From Siphonodentalium dalli (Eukaryota > Mollusca > Scaphopoda > Gadilida > Siphonodentaliidae), in contig CP136066.1 in NCBI GenBank assembly GCA_032622095.1, positions 155,147,152 through 155,211,151 of the forward strand: a stretch of 64,000 nt of DNA, written 5' to 3'. Below, one piece after another: positions 34,584-46,899 of this stretch. Under the pieces are notes generated by a model. That model had not been told where the DNA came from. It saw nothing but the letters and a program-made list of their open reading frames with translations, and searched no databases. How positions within the stretch are numbered: the first letter of the stretch is position 1; every line of letters starts with the position of its first letter. Made by a program: the position numbers and the translations under genes.

Positions 34584-36418
34584 ATATCCAAGAACTTGCC
34601 AATATTTGCACTTACTGTGGGCTAGTACGCGAAAACAGTGATGACAATGTTGAATGGGTATGTGTGATCTTATTTTACCCTTTCTATACTCATTGATGAG
34701 TAGTTATCCAGGTTATGTTATGCTCAGATAATAAGTTCAACAAATGACCATATGTCGCTTTTTGAACTTATTACCAGAACATTTCCTGCCAATAAATGTG
34801 ACTCATTCTGTAGTTGTATTATCTGTCATTCGACCATTTCAATATATACTTGTATAATTGAGAGGGAGAATATATTTAGTAAAGAAAGAGTTCACATAAG
34901 TTAATAGTGTTCAAGACAAGTGGATGTCAAGTTTGTGAGAGAAAAATACAATATTTCCGATCACTAGCTACAATAGCAACAACTAGAGATGGGGCTAAGG
35001 TATATCCCAATATCAGTAAGACCGAACTCCAAATCGCAGGTTCTCATTACGATTGATCCCTGCAGCAAATTTTGAGTCCGATCAAAGTCCAAATGCAGGT
35101 GCACAGGACCGACAGATAAGATGATTCCAGTGTACCACCCGCAACTCATTGCGGGGCATAATTAACTAAGGTACATCACAGAAGTTAGTGTATTTTCTCT
35201 CTATAAATTGCATGTAAGTGACTTTTTGCCGCGTCTCATAAACTGTGGTCATGTTTGATACCATATTGTCTTGTGTCTACAAAGTTGAGGGACATAATAA
35301 GGAAGAAAATTAGTGGGACAGAGTAAGTATTGGGGGGGGGGGGGTGCACACCTTCCAGATTAAACATATCACATTTTAAAGCTATCAGATAACCATGAGT
35401 TTACATTATCCAGACATCAATATAAAAAGCATATTCTCAGTTGAAAAAAGGCATAACTACAGGAAGACCAAATTTGTACCAGACTTGTCAATTCTCATAT
35501 AGACCATGTATAAAATATCATAATTATGTGTAATATTATTGAGGTCATAATCAGGACAATAATGATTATAGTTATGCATTTATGACAGAAAAAATGTAAT
35601 GTTCCGATAATAAAAAAAGCCCATCGGACAGATTTCCTATAACTGGAGGCACAATTGGCCAATTTCAGATTGCAATGTTTATATATATTGATGTCAATAC
35701 GGTACATCAAATAAATATACTCACACTGTTACGAAAGTATTTTTGCCCACGTCAGTTTTGCGCTGCACTTGATGCTGTTCAGAAACCAGCCTGGCAGTTT
35801 AAAATTGGAGACTTCACTTCTCCATATTTGAATGTTAAGGAGAAGTGAACTATTATCAGGGTGAAGTCGTGATAGCTGAAATTAAATTTACACCGTTAAT
35901 AACTCTTCCATGATCCAATAAGTCTATATGGAATACAAGAGTTGATTTATCAAACCACTCTAATGAATAAGATAAGTACACCAATATAATAAGTAAATAC
36001 ACTTTTGAATATTCTGTTGGTTCATATACATACTGGTATATGAGATAAGGTCAAGTGCTCTCCCCACAATTGGCACATTTCAGGGAGAATAAATCTCCGA
36101 AGTCGTCCTCCTGGTTTGGTCATTTCTGTTCCGGAAAGTATGCAAGAATTTAAAGTTATTGAGAAATAACCTTAATGGCTAAATATTAGACAACCAATTG
36201 CTGTATATCATTTCGTGGATTGACAGCTTATGGTTAAATTAGAGCCATATTGGCATTGATAAAGAGTACTTTGCAATATTATATACAATTTATTACAGGA
36301 AGCATGCAAAGGATGTGAAAGAGTTTTTCACCTAACGTGCATACCGCCGGCAATCCGTGATGACCAGGTTCAGAAATGGGAAGGAACATGGTTTTGTCAA
36401 CATTGCCTTGACAATGAG
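34584..36418 (+). CDS. PHD finger encoded across two exons
   Basis: Exon 34,584-34,657 encodes IQELANICTYCGLVREN…NVEW. Exon 36,299-36,418 encodes EACKGCERVFHLTCIPP…WEGTWFCQHCLDNE. Spliced, they give a canonical Cys4-His-Cys3 PHD finger: C-x2-C, C-x2-C, H-x2-C, C-x2-C, with the usual Trp before the last Cys pair. The splice sites (CAG|, |GTATGT, ACAG|, |GTTAGT) are good and the junction is in phase 0. PHD fingers read histone H3 tails. No stop or frameshift is present. This may be the C-terminal part of the Ulp1-like gene upstream, since the phase agrees, but linkage is inference. Further 3' exons were not identified. Confidence 0.8.
34717..34790. repeat. Family D hairpin
   Basis: Arms 'cagataataagttcaac' and 'ttgaacttattaccagaac' flank a loop of about 25 bp. 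The same hairpin occurs at 43,850-43,935 and 58,691-58,760. Confidence 0.7.
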
Positions 36419-38844
36419 GTTAGTTTCAAGCTTTTACTAACATCAGCAGACTACGGCATGTGTGCCACTGATATAAATATAATTGACAGTCAATTCTATA
36501 TTAAGGGCATCTGAGATATCTCAAAAACCTTGAGTGAGTTTACACATTAACATCCATAATAGATTAAATTTGAATCTACATTATTTAATATGCAAGGGCA
36601 ATATTCACCGGTGCCGAATATATAACTGATCCTGATTTGATTGCTGTGTGTGTCTAACATCTGCTCTAAACACCTTTGCCTGGGATATCTGTCATAAACA
36701 CTAAATAACAATTTTAAAGACATATTATGGACTTATTTGGGGGCGTGAACTGTATAAGTTAGTACACAGGTGCCATTCCATCCTGGGGAATGTAGCATTT
36801 TACTAACATCGCCGAAAATTTCAAAGAAATCGATCATACCACTCCTTTGAAAACATCATCTGAACTACGCCAATTGTAAATATTTACATCTCGATTAGGG
36901 ACGCAACTATCGGCGATAATCTAACACAAATGATTTCGCAATCGAGAGTCATTGAATTTAATTAATATATAAGAATGACGGTGTGTATCGCCAACGTAGG
37001 ATTAGTATTCAATAACTAATTTAAGCAAGATTATTCTCAATTTCTATTTTATCACCCTACCAGAGTGTTTCACATCACTTTAAATTAAAGGTGGTGCTAG
37101 GCCACAAGCGCACGAAATAAGGTGGAATTATTTGGCTGGTGACTTTTTTTATAAATGAAAAATTAGCTTCTAGGAACAACCATTGCATCAAAGTTCACTT
37201 CCAACTCAATGTTAACTATTCCTGAATAACACAAATACAGATGCAAAATTCATTGGACGTATATTCATATTATATGCTGTCACACAAAATACAAAGACAG
37301 ATGCAAAATTCATTGGACGTAGATTCAAATTATATGTTGTCACACAAAATACATAGGATGTAGCCCAGATTTGAACTGAGCCCAACTTATAAATTTGTAA
37401 GTTGACAAGGACTATAGCTGGGGTCAAAATGGGCGGATCGAACCTAAATTCAACTTTATTTGTACTTTCAAATGAGTAATCCACATACCAAATTTGAAAA
37501 TAATCAGCTAACTATATAACTAAAGCTATTACACCGAAACCAAATAATTGTCCAGTTGTAGGTCAATAAGGACCATAACTAGGTAGCAATAGGTGTAGGG
37601 AACTCAAACTTAACATTTATTTTTAGCATTTGAAATTAGGAAAAATGTCCCACGGCAAATTCAATGTTAGATTCCAAATGTTTCCCACGGCATTTCTTAG
37701 TGCCATTATTCCATATGAGTAATTCAAATTTGAAAACAATTTGATTGATGCTTTATTCTCATAATTACAAATGAATATCGAGAAATACAGATAACTAAAA
37801 TAGTTATCATTAAGAAACCATCTGGGACAGACACAGCAGATTTCAGTAGACCCCGGTAGACCCCCAATGTTTTGTCAAGGGGACAATAAAATTAGTTTAA
37901 CTGTACATAGTAACTCGAAAAAATGTAAAATACCAATTCTTAACTATAATTTGAAAACGCACACCCACCCGAGGGCCAAGGGAGTGATTGAAATCTGATC
38001 TGGAATCTGCAGCTGGCTGGCCAAATAAAACAAACAATTATATTTACGAAAAGATAACCACAATGAACATCCAGACAACAAAGTTAATTTTAGTTCAACA
38101 TTCAGTGGATGGGAAGTTTTCATTGTATATTTAATGACTGAGATAATATTTCCTTATATAATTGTTCACTTCCTCCCCTGGAGACTGTTCCTCCCCTGGA
38201 GAGCTAATTTAGAAAAACCTTTTTCAATGATGTACCACAATAAGACTGTTTAACCCATTAGCAGTGCTGACATCTGTAGTAAGGATACAAAATTACATGT
38301 ACATGGCCTTTTGTTACTTAATTATAAGGAACAGCTAAGATAAGTTTGTCTTTTGACAGAAACTATGCATAATTTAATAAATTGTGTTAATTTTATTTTG
38401 GCTATTAACGAGTTTGTTGTCTTTTTTATCTACAGGTGGACTCATAAGACAGAAGGTGGGACATGACATGTATATTGATTGCTTGGTCAGTGCATACCAC
38501 ATGACTACATGTAGCACTTTATGCATGGTCCTGATTTTTGTGACCATGATTCTCTTCATTATTTAAGACTAATCAGATCAACACGTTGGTCATGAAAATG
38601 ATGTTAAAGATTCTGACATTTGTACATTTATATTTGAGAAAGATTCTCGCTTTCCTAATTTTAACCCTTTCTTTTGTAAAAGCATCATTGACGAGTAATG
38701 ATCCCACAGGAAATGTTCTGATATTAAATTCAACCCTTTCAGTTCATCAGACAATCTAAAAGAAAACACAACGAAATCCCAGAAATAAAGCCAACTACCG
38801 GTCTGCTGGGACAAGACTGTTTTCAAAGTCACAAATAGGAACAG
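36419..38844. other. Non-coding stretch
   Basis: No gene was recognised. A tandem pair of about 66 bp at 37,228-37,358 shares 'cagatgcaaaattcattgg'. A possible small exon after a TCTACAG acceptor near 38,436 (LIRQKVGHDMYIDCL) is too short to support. Confidence 0.45.
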
Positions 38845-39379
38845 ATGGTATTTTCATTTGATAACAAGGAGTTGAACAAATTTCTTCAGAAATTCTCAGA
38901 GAAAGACGTCAAGGAGTTGGTGCAGTGGGTGTAATTGGAGTTTATAGCAGAAAAAACAATATGGACGCACAAACACTGTCAACCTGTTTCATGTGTGAAA
39001 ATAGATGTCATCCCGATGTCTGCATTCAAGCTGACTGACATGAAAATTGATGAAGATTTGAAAACGACCCTCGGTGGAATGCGTAGTGATATTGGAAATA
39101 TCTGCCATAAAGATGAAGTCATTATTTCACTGGCGATGAAACTATGGGCAAAGTCAGTGAAAAGGGAAGTTGTTACCGCTGACCTCAGATGAATTAGGTC
39201 CCTTCTGGTTCATTTTCGTCATTTTGCAGATGATCAAACTAACAACAGAAGACATGCTCGACAGAACAAAATTTGATCACTCGGAGGAAGCTTTAAGAAT
39301 GACAGCAAAGGAAAATTCATCTGATTTTCCTTACAATAATGTGCATTCTTTCATTGCGAACGTGAAAAAAGAAACCTGA
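38845..39379 (+). pseudogene. Unidentified protein-coding relic
   Basis: The frame opens at an ATG at 38,845 (MVFSFDNKELNKFLQKF) and meets a TAA after about 29 codons. It continues with EFIAEK…DVIPMSAFKLTDMKIDEDLKTTL to a stop at 39,192. After a TTGCAG acceptor at about 39,228, a second open piece reads MIKLTTEDMLDRTKFDH…SDFPYNNVHSFIANVKK to 39,379. Codon use and composition look protein-like, but I recognise no domain. It lies just before the tandem RecQ-like array, and its last bases are part of the duplicated unit. It could be part of the same helicase gene; I cannot tell. Confidence 0.35.
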
Positions 39380-40010
39380 CTTGAAACTTATTACATTATC
39401 ATGATATTCAAAAGGGATTAGAGCACAAGTTCCAGAAAATCAGGCCCAGTTTACCGTCAGTTGACCACATTCACCCATCCTGGTGGTTGCAAATAAGAAC
39501 TGTCATTTATGTACTACACTCTTCGCTCTAAATAGACGAGTTCGGTCAAAATCGGTTAATATTTCGTATCTAACGTCCCCTGATTATCTCTGAAGGTATT
39601 CAGCTGAGGTTCAACGTGGTTTCATTTTCTCGAAGGCGGATAGCTATAGGAATTGAATTCATCTGGAATATTTTGCGCAGCTTGTGGAGTCCAATGATTG
39701 TACCAAAGTGAACTGCCATCCAGTTCTGAAGGTTATGGTGTGTAGGGTAAGTGGTCAATTCTGAATCGGCTGAACTGAGGTCACAAACAATAAGTGTTTC
39801 TCAAAGAAAATTATTTTCAAAAGCAGCAGGCAGGCAGGCAGGCAGACAGACAGGTTTCTGTTCTCATATAATTTTTTATCGAATTTCTGTTTTGTTGTAA
39901 TGCTGTTTGTATTTTCAAATAGAGTTATTGAATGAAAATACAATGTTCAAAGATCTTATCGTCTGGTTCTGTTTCGTACTGGACAGCATTTTAATGTTTA
40001 TTTTTTTACA

Positions 40011-40640
40011 GCCGAGTCAAAATAGAGGCGTATGTCTCCATTGTGGCCATCCCCGGAAAACATGCATTTGCGGGACCACCCTCTCTCTACAACAGAACCG
40101 TGGAAATTTATCATGGTATCGCAGATGAACAAACAAGTGATAGGGTGGTTAAGAACTTTCCACTAGATTCCAGTCTACTTACGTGTCATCGGCACCATCG
40201 CCATGGGTTAGGCGTCCATGACATCAGATTTGAGGTCAACTGGGGGTTACAGAAACCCCAATAAAGTTCTGGCAGCAGGCCGAATGTGTACCAGGGATGG
40301 CAATGCGGGGAGGTGTATACCATTTGTGTATCCAAACGTTCCCTATGGCGGTACTATAAAATATATCAGTGATGGGAGCACATGCATCAAGTCTTCGTTT
40401 ACATTACCTGAGCAACCTGTTCTGAGTAAGGCACCGTCTTGTCGGGGATGTGATGTCGAATTTTGTCAATGCCAACGCTGCATGTGTTTCACGGTCTGCA
40501 GACTGGCATGACCATGCTATAAAACCGACCGGCATTTCCTGCAGTGATCCGCGATGGAAAAGTGAACTTGTAATAGCACAATCCTTCAGCGACGAAAGCG
40601 CCAAATAAATATGTATGTATTTCACTTTGTTCAGTGTCAC
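40011..40640 (+). pseudogene. RecQ-like helicase C-terminal exon, copy 1
   Basis: Begins after a TTTTTTACAG acceptor. Readable pieces, with two frame changes: VEIYHGIADEQT (motif IV region), DIRFEVNWG (motif V), then TRDGNAGRC (motif VI; family GRAGRDG) and FVYPNVPYGG. The tail has CRGCDVEFCQCQRCMCFTVC, which resembles the RecQ-family zinc-binding segment. RecQ helicases unwind DNA 3' to 5' in repair and recombination; invertebrates carry dispersed RecQ-like copies. No upstream ATPase exons (Walker A, DEAH) were found nearby, so this is a partial copy. Confidence 0.75.
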
Positions 40641-41572
40641 TTAATAATATATTATATTGAAGATGTCATAGTGCACAATTATTATCATCGATGCATGGTT
40701 AATATATTGTATCGCGTGACCAACAAAGCCAATTAACACAATAGCAGGTGTAACTGTTAAGTTCAAGATCCCACAAGAGCTGATGATTCTTCTACAAACT
40801 CTTAATTTTGCAATTACACGATATACCATCTATATTACAACAGCATAAAGCAACCCCGCATAGTTCAGTCGAATGAGCAAAAATGGTATGGGGTCTGATC
40901 CACTCAAGCAGAGATCGATCAATTGGTAATAGGATATGGTGGTCACCTGGTTTGTAATGGAACTTCTACCATGAACTCATTTCAGTCCGATGAGTTCATT
41001 GATCATGTGACATTACATAACAGAATCGACAAGTTTATCAGTGGTTTTCTTTCGGAATAAAAATAATTATGAAATAACTTGAATAAAAAAAACAAGTTCT
41101 TCTCATGATCTTCAAATGTATCATGAAAATAGGCTAGTGAGCATTCTTTCATTGCGAACATGGAACAAGCAACCTGACTTGAACATATTAGATTAGCTTG
41201 ATATTCAAAAGAGATTAGAGCTCGAGCAAACCAGGCCCAGTTTACCCTCAGTTGACCACATTCACATATCCTGGTGGTTGCAAATAAGAACTCTGCCATA
41301 TATTTATGCCACTCTTCGATCTAAATATACTAGTTCGGTCAAACTCACGTTAATATTTTTTATCTAACGTCCCCTGATTATCTTTGAATGTATTCAGCCG
41401 AAGTTCGACATGGTTTCATTTTCTCGAAGGCGGGTAGCTATAGGAATCATGGTTATGTTCGCCTGTATTGAGGGATATGTTTTTCTTAAACCCACGCTCC
41501 GTAATCATCAGATATATTATAGAGGAATGCGTGCGGGCATTTAAGTAGTTAATTTTTTTCTTTTTTTTCAGG

Positions 41573-41830
41573 CGAGTCAAAAGTTAAGAACTTTCCACTA
41601 GATACAGTCCACTCAAGTGTGGCATCGGCACCATCGTCATGGATATGTATAGACGTCCATGCCATAATATTTCTGGTCAACTGGGGAGTTTCAGATACCT
41701 CAGAAGAGTTCTGGCAGCAGGCGAAAGGTATGCCAGGGATGGCAATGCTGGGAGGTGTATAACATTTGTGTACCTAAACAACGTTCCCTCTGACAGTACT
41801 ATGAAAAATATCAGTGATGTTTTTCTTTAA
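41573..41830 (+). pseudogene. RecQ-like helicase exon, copy 2 (internally deleted)
   Basis: After a TTTTTTTCAG acceptor the unit jumps from 'gagtcaaaa' directly to 'gttaagaactttccac', losing the motif IV part. It still encodes ARDGNAGRCITFVYLNN and KNISD, then runs into a copy of the pre-acceptor flank at about 41,817. Confidence 0.75.
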
Positions 41831-41920
41831 ACCCGCGCTCCATAATCTTCAGATATATTATGCATATACAGACTAACGCGCGCATGCATTTAAGTATTTA
41901 ATTTTCTTTATTTTTTCAGG

Positions 41921-42345
41921 AGAGTCAAAAGAGTCACAGCCATATGTGTCTTCATTGTGGGTATCCCCGGAAATCATGCATTTGCGGGACCACATTCTCC
42001 CAACAACAAAACCGCTGAGATGTATCATGGACTCACAGACGAACAAACAAGAGCTATTGTGGTTAAGGACTTTTCACTAGATTCCAGTCCACTTACGTGT
42101 GTCGTCGGCACCATCGCCATGGCCATCCTTGACGTAAGATTTGTGGTCAAATGGGGAGTTTCAGATACCCCAGTACAGTTTGGCAGCAGGCTGAAGGTGT
42201 GCCAGGGATGGCAATGCTGGGTGTATAACATTTGTGTACCCAATCAACGTTCCCTCTGGCAGTACTATGAAAAATATTTGATGGAGCACCTGTCATAGTT
42301 TAGATGACCTGAGCGACCTGCGCTGAGTAAGGCAACGGCTTGTCG
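41921..42345 (+). pseudogene. RecQ-like helicase exon, copy 3
   Basis: The best-preserved frame: IPGNHAFAGP, TAEMYHGLTDEQTRAIVVKDF, LTCVVGTIAMAILDVRFVVK, GVSDTPVQFGSR, VPNQRSLWQYYEKY. It therefore spans motifs IV-V in one frame; motif VI is reached only in a shifted frame (the CAATGCTGGG region). The ILDVRF segment is missing the GMGVDIP stretch normal for RecQ. Confidence 0.75.
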
Positions 42346-42806
42346 GGGATGAGCTGGCGAATTTTGTCAATGTCAACAGAACCGCGGAGATGTATCATGG
42401 ACTCACAGACGAACAAACAATGGATATTGTGGTTAAAAACTTTCCACTAGATTCCAATCCACTTACGTGTCATCGGCACCATCGCCATGACATAGATTTG
42501 TGGTCAACTGGGGAGTTCCAGATACACCAGTATAGTTCTGGCAGCAGGCTGAAGGTGTGCCAGGAATGGCAATGCTGGGTGTAAAACATTTGTGTACCGA
42601 ATCAACGTTCCATCATGAAAAATATCCGATGGGAGCACCTGCATCAGGGATGCATCCTGTCATCGTTTACATAACCTGAGCAACCTGCACCGAGTAAGGC
42701 AACGGCTTGTCGGGGATGTGCTGACGAATTTTGTCAATGTCAACAGAACCGCGGAGATGTATCATGGACTCACAGACGAACAAACAAGGGATAGGGTGGT
42801 TAAGAT
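42346..42806 (+). pseudogene. RecQ-like helicase exon, copies 4 and 5 (partial)
   Basis: Copy 4 starts at 'cagaaccgcggagatgtatc' (about 42,376) and repeats the motif IV-V region (MYHGLTDEQTMDIVVKNF) and tail to about 42,740. Copy 5 repeats the same start at about 42,745 and stops after about 60 bp. Junctions at 'ttttgtcaatgtcaacag' suggest unequal exchange at that word. Confidence 0.7.
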
Positions 42807-43690
42807 GTAACAGTATACAATTATTATCACCTATCCATGGTTAAAATATTATATCGCGTGGCTGTTTAACACAATTGCGGGTGTAACTGTTCAGTTCAAA
42901 ATCCATTATCAAGATCCCACAAGAGCTGATTATTTCTCTACAAACTCTTAATTTTGCAATTACACGATATACCAACTATATTACAACATAGCATAAAGCA
43001 ACCCCGCATAGTTCAGTCGAATGAACAAAATGATATGAGGTCTGACCCGCTCAAGCAGAGATCGATCAATTGGTAATATATGGTGGTCACCTGGTATCTA
43101 ACCCCATTTAGTTCAGTTGAATGATATGAGGTCTCATTCACTCAAGCAGAGATCGATCAATGAACAAAAATATGGTGGTCACCTGATATTTAATAATGGA
43201 CCTTATATCATGAACTCATCTTTGTCCGATTAGTTCATTGATCACGTGACAAGACATAAACGTATCGACAAGTTGATCAGTGGTTGTCTTTCGGAATAAA
43301 AATAAAAATATGAAATAATTTGAATAAAAGAAAAAAATTCCCTCTTATGATCTTCAAATATATCATGCATATAGACTAATGTGCACTCGTTGATGGGGAA
43401 CGTGGAGCAAGCAACTTGACTTGAAACATATTACATTAGCTTGATATTAAAAAGGGATTAGAGCTCCAGAAAACCAGGCCCAGTTTAGCCTCAGCTGACC
43501 ACATTCACATATCCTGGTGGTTGCAAATAAGAATTCTGCCATTTATTTATGCCACTCTTCGCTCTAAATATACGACATTTTTAACGTCCCCTTATTATCT
43601 CTGAAGCTATTCAGCCGAAGTTCAACATGGTTTCATTTTCTCGAAGGCGGGTAGCTTTTGGAATCATGGTTATGTTCGTGCTATTGAAGA

Positions 43691-44640
43691 TATGTTTTCC
43701 ATGAACTTTTCGATACTAAATTGAATATCCCATCCAGTAATAAAATACATTGGAATGATCTATAATTAATTCGAAAAACGATGTTCATAAAATAAAATCA
43801 GAAACGGGAAAAAATAATACAATAAAGTGCAGAAAGTAATTGTGGGAATGTTCACATAATTTAGGTGAACAAGCTGCCTATGATTGTTTGTTGAACTTAT
43901 TATCTGAACATGACCTCAGGAAACAACTCGCCAATGAGTATGTAGCATAAAAACGGTTAAATGCCATCGGATTTGCCATCTGACGGTGAATGTAAACTGG
44001 GGCTGATTGTCGTTGAATGAACCCATTAACCTTTAAGTTTAAAAGTCAAATCAATATTAATTCTACTTGTGCATGACTGAAACATGTACGGTTGTCATGC
44101 CTTCTTCCGCCCATACTTTGGCGAACGCATTATCTCCGAATGTGTAGATTTTAATCAAAGTAATTATTTCCAAGACAGAAACACGCGGTGCTTTGCTATA
44201 AAGTTTGAGATTACATCTCACTGACCAATGTAGTCAGGCAGTATGTATTCGGACTAATTCAGAGAAGAAATAGTTTCTAACAGATTGTATAGCAATTATA
44301 CTAATCTATTAGAATATTTCAAGACAGTGAATGTAATATTGAAAAGCTATTTGGGAGTGGAATTTGGAATATACTATTACTAACAATAGTATAATTATTC
44401 CTTCATCTTCGGTTGCTGCTAGATACTAGAGTCAGTCACAATTTGTTGTCAGCTGGCAATCAAGATGAAATAATTATCCTTAAACTTCCAATTATACACA
44501 TCATCAGTTGTTGATCCAGAATAAATTATTAATTTATTATCAACTAATTGAATCTCCATTGCGGACTCGGATGATCAGGTAATATATCTGATCTGAACAG
44601 CATTTGTCAAGTTAAGCTATTCAACGTTAATCATAAAGTA
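43691..44640. other. Non-coding stretch with a family D hairpin
   Basis: AT-rich. A family D hairpin ('gttgaacttattatctgaaca') lies at 43,850-43,935. No gene was recognised. Confidence 0.5.
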
Positions 44641-44869
44641 GCCCAGAAGTGGACCACACCCTCGCGGGTTACACCATCTAGAAGAGCTGCTCCTCTCAGT
44701 CTTCTATGTTCAGAATTTCTGGACCAGAATTATCTACTGGCAGTCGAGGTGTGACTTGTGAAAAATGTCAATATTTGGTGTAACACCAAGCACATATTAC
44801 TGCCGATGGGGTCTTTGTCACAAGGATTTGATCACATTCGTAGCCATCTTTTTTGTGACGTCAGTTTAT

Positions 44870-45588
44870 CTGAATGCACCGACTGTTGTTGTGTCGGAAG
44901 TTGTGATGCATTGATTGGGGCAGTTTTCGGTGATCTGGTCAGCAACATGAGTGATTCCACCTGGCTATGTGAGAGCAATTCTCGCTCCTAAGAATGACAC
45001 CGTTGACGCAATCAATCGTAAGATGCTGGCAATGGTACCTGGAGAGATCCGTGCATCCAACTCTATAGATTCAATCCCAGATCCAAGTGACGTGGTCAAC
45101 TATCCTACCGAATTTCTCAATTCTTTGAGTCCCACTGGTATGCCACCGCACGAGCTTTTCCTGAAAGAGGGTGTTCCGATCATGTTGTTGAGGAATATGG
45201 AACCCCCGAAACTCTGCAATGGCACCAGGCTCCTTATCAGGAAAATAATGCCTCATCTTATTGAGGCCGAGATTTTGACCGGGTGCGGCAAGGGTGAATA
45301 TGTGTTCATCCCTAGAATACCCTTGATACCTACAGACAGTCCAATTGAGTTCCGAAGGCTGCAGTTCCCGGTTAAGCTAAGTTTTGCTATGACAATTAAT
45401 AAGTCACATGGCCAAACACTTAAAGTAGCCGGGTTGCAACTGGAGGAACCATGTTTCTCTCATGGTCAACTTTATGTTGCCATGTCATGAGTTGGTTGGC
45501 CAGGTAACTTACACATCAATGCACCTGACAATGTAACAATCAATGTCGTGTACAGGGAGGCCCTCGGGTTATCAGAGATTTGTATGTG
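44870..45588 (+). pseudogene. Helitron helicase (Pif1-like) C-terminus
   Basis: Reads ALIGAVFGDLVSN…STWLCE, a frameshift at about 44,970, then AILAPKNDTVDAINRKML, YPTEFLNSL, GMPPHELFLKEGVPIMLLRNM, LCNGTRL, FPVKLSFAMTINKSHGQT (motif V region) and HGQLYVAMS. A TGA at 45,488-45,490 replaces the Arg of the usual MSRVG (motif VI). After it the frame continues VGWPGNLHINAP to a stop at 45,588. This order is typical of the Rep/helicase protein of Helitrons, which move by rolling-circle transposition. The Rep domain and the Walker motifs are absent here. Confidence 0.88.
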
Positions 45589-45687
45589 ATCCGAGTGCTG
45601 GGCATGCCAACTAACCTCTCTTCGTGACATTTGATGTTACTCCATGATATTGTGTATATAGTTCATTTAATTTATTGATCTCAGGAA

Positions 45688-45851
45688 ATGTTCTTCGGTG
45701 ATCGGTCGCCTGTCCGAAGAACATGTATATGTCCATTGTGTACATACTACTTATTCATTCAGTTATTGGTCTCATGTGAAGTTCTTCGGTGATTGGTCGC
45801 CAGGCCGATGAACATGTATAATATTGCCATTGCGTCGGGCACATCAGCTAG
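45688..45851 (+). mobile_element. Putative Helitron 3' end with two hairpins
   Basis: Two related hairpins, 45,688-45,722 (GTTCTTCGG…CCGAAGAAC) and 45,781-45,815 (GTTCTTCGG…CCGATGAAC), precede CTAG at 45,848-45,851, which is followed by T. Helitrons end in a hairpin plus CTRR before a T. The hairpin-to-CTAG distance (about 32 bp) is longer than usual, so the exact terminus is uncertain. Confidence 0.5.
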
Positions 45852-45882
45852 TTATGAAATATTTGTACATATTGTTGCGTTA

Positions 45883-45966
45883 CGTGGAGTATGGATGCAA
45901 GTTGGTGTGACATTTTGAGTGGTACACTTTGTGTAAAAGTAGACCAACTAGCATCCATATTCCACA
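45883..45966. repeat. Short inverted repeat
   Basis: Arms 'gtggagtatggatgcaagtt' and 'aactagcatccatattccac' pair with three mismatches around a loop of about 40 bp. Confidence 0.75.
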
Positions 45967-46485
45967 GCACATCGGATTTTTTATATTTACACAACTTGCA
46001 AATTAAAAGCAATTCAGCGACCATTTTCAACGATATTCTGGTACATGTAGGAACCGTAAACATTTTTGCATGAATGTTTGTGAAATAACAGTGAAATATC
46101 AAGGATGTGGTTTATTAGCACATATGTAACTAATAATTTTGGAATTTTCGATTCTTCCCCATCAAACCATGAAGAAAAGGCAAGCAAAAAATTTAAATAT
46201 TTACAAATAAGCATCGATAATCTGAAAGTTAGCAAAACAAACTCATGTTTATTTAATTTCAGATTGTAAAAAAGAGGCAAGATATTGAGGACGCCGGACG
46301 GTCACTTCTGCCGATTCAGAGTGCATTTAAAAATCTACTCCACATCTATTGGCAACTGGTTATGATGGGGCCGCACTCAACCAGTGTTATATGGGTGTGA
46401 CACGTCCTAGCATTTTACATGAAGAGTGTGAGTATCTCGTTTTGACAAGTGCCTGAAATGGCTTTATGGGTACATTAATACACAG

Positions 46486-46640
46486 CAGGCTCGGGGCAAT
46501 AACTTGTGAACGTACTTAATTACAAGTTCTTAAACATTTTTCAATTACAATAACAATTACCATTACATCTATTTCACAATGTAATTAATTACAATCACTT
46601 CGAAATGTAATTCAATTACAATTACATTTAATTCAGTACA
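46486..46640. repeat. TAATTACA-rich array, possible hAT end
   Basis: Starts CAGGCTCGGGGCAA and is followed by many TTACAAT / TAATTACA words, the same design as the hAT end at 8,427. No matching inverted end was found, so it may be a solo or truncated terminus. Confidence 0.4.
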
Positions 46641-46744
46641 GAATTGAAGTAGGAACACTATTTGCTTACCAGTCGGGACTTTCATGCATTAATTATGGAT
46701 GTTTTAATCATATTTGGCGAACCAAATTGACGCAGAAGTGTAAT

Positions 46745-46899
46745 AGAGTAATCAATTAGTTCCGAGAATTACGTTAAATAATTCATTCGAGGCGAGAGAC
46801 GTTTTGGTAAGTAACTCGTGCGCTAACGCGCATTCGTTTCGTTCCAACGTCTCTCTCGAATTATTTAACGTAATTCTCTGAACCAATTGATTACTCTCT
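46745..46899. mobile_element. Palindromic MITE, 155 bp
   Basis: The arms share AGAGTAATCAATT, GAGAATTACGTTAAATAATT and GAGAGACGTT in inverse orientation, giving about 60 bp arms around a 30 bp centre. No coding content. Confidence 0.8.

Larger units (their letters stand above)
39340..43690. repeat. Tandem segmental duplication (about 1.8-2.2 kb units)
   Basis: The flank 'cattctttcattgcgaac' through 'tttctcgaaggcgg' occurs at 39,345-39,640, 41,135-41,440 and 43,385-43,660. The downstream block (from 'acaattattatca' through 'tttcggaataaaaat') occurs at 40,675-41,060 and 42,815-43,310. Between them lie the RecQ-like exon copies. The second unit underwent additional internal tandem copying. Confidence 0.85.

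Noticed and set aside
39340-43690. CRISPR-like array of repeats
   Set aside because: Units are kilobase-scale tandem duplications in eukaryotic DNA, without short regular repeats and spacers.
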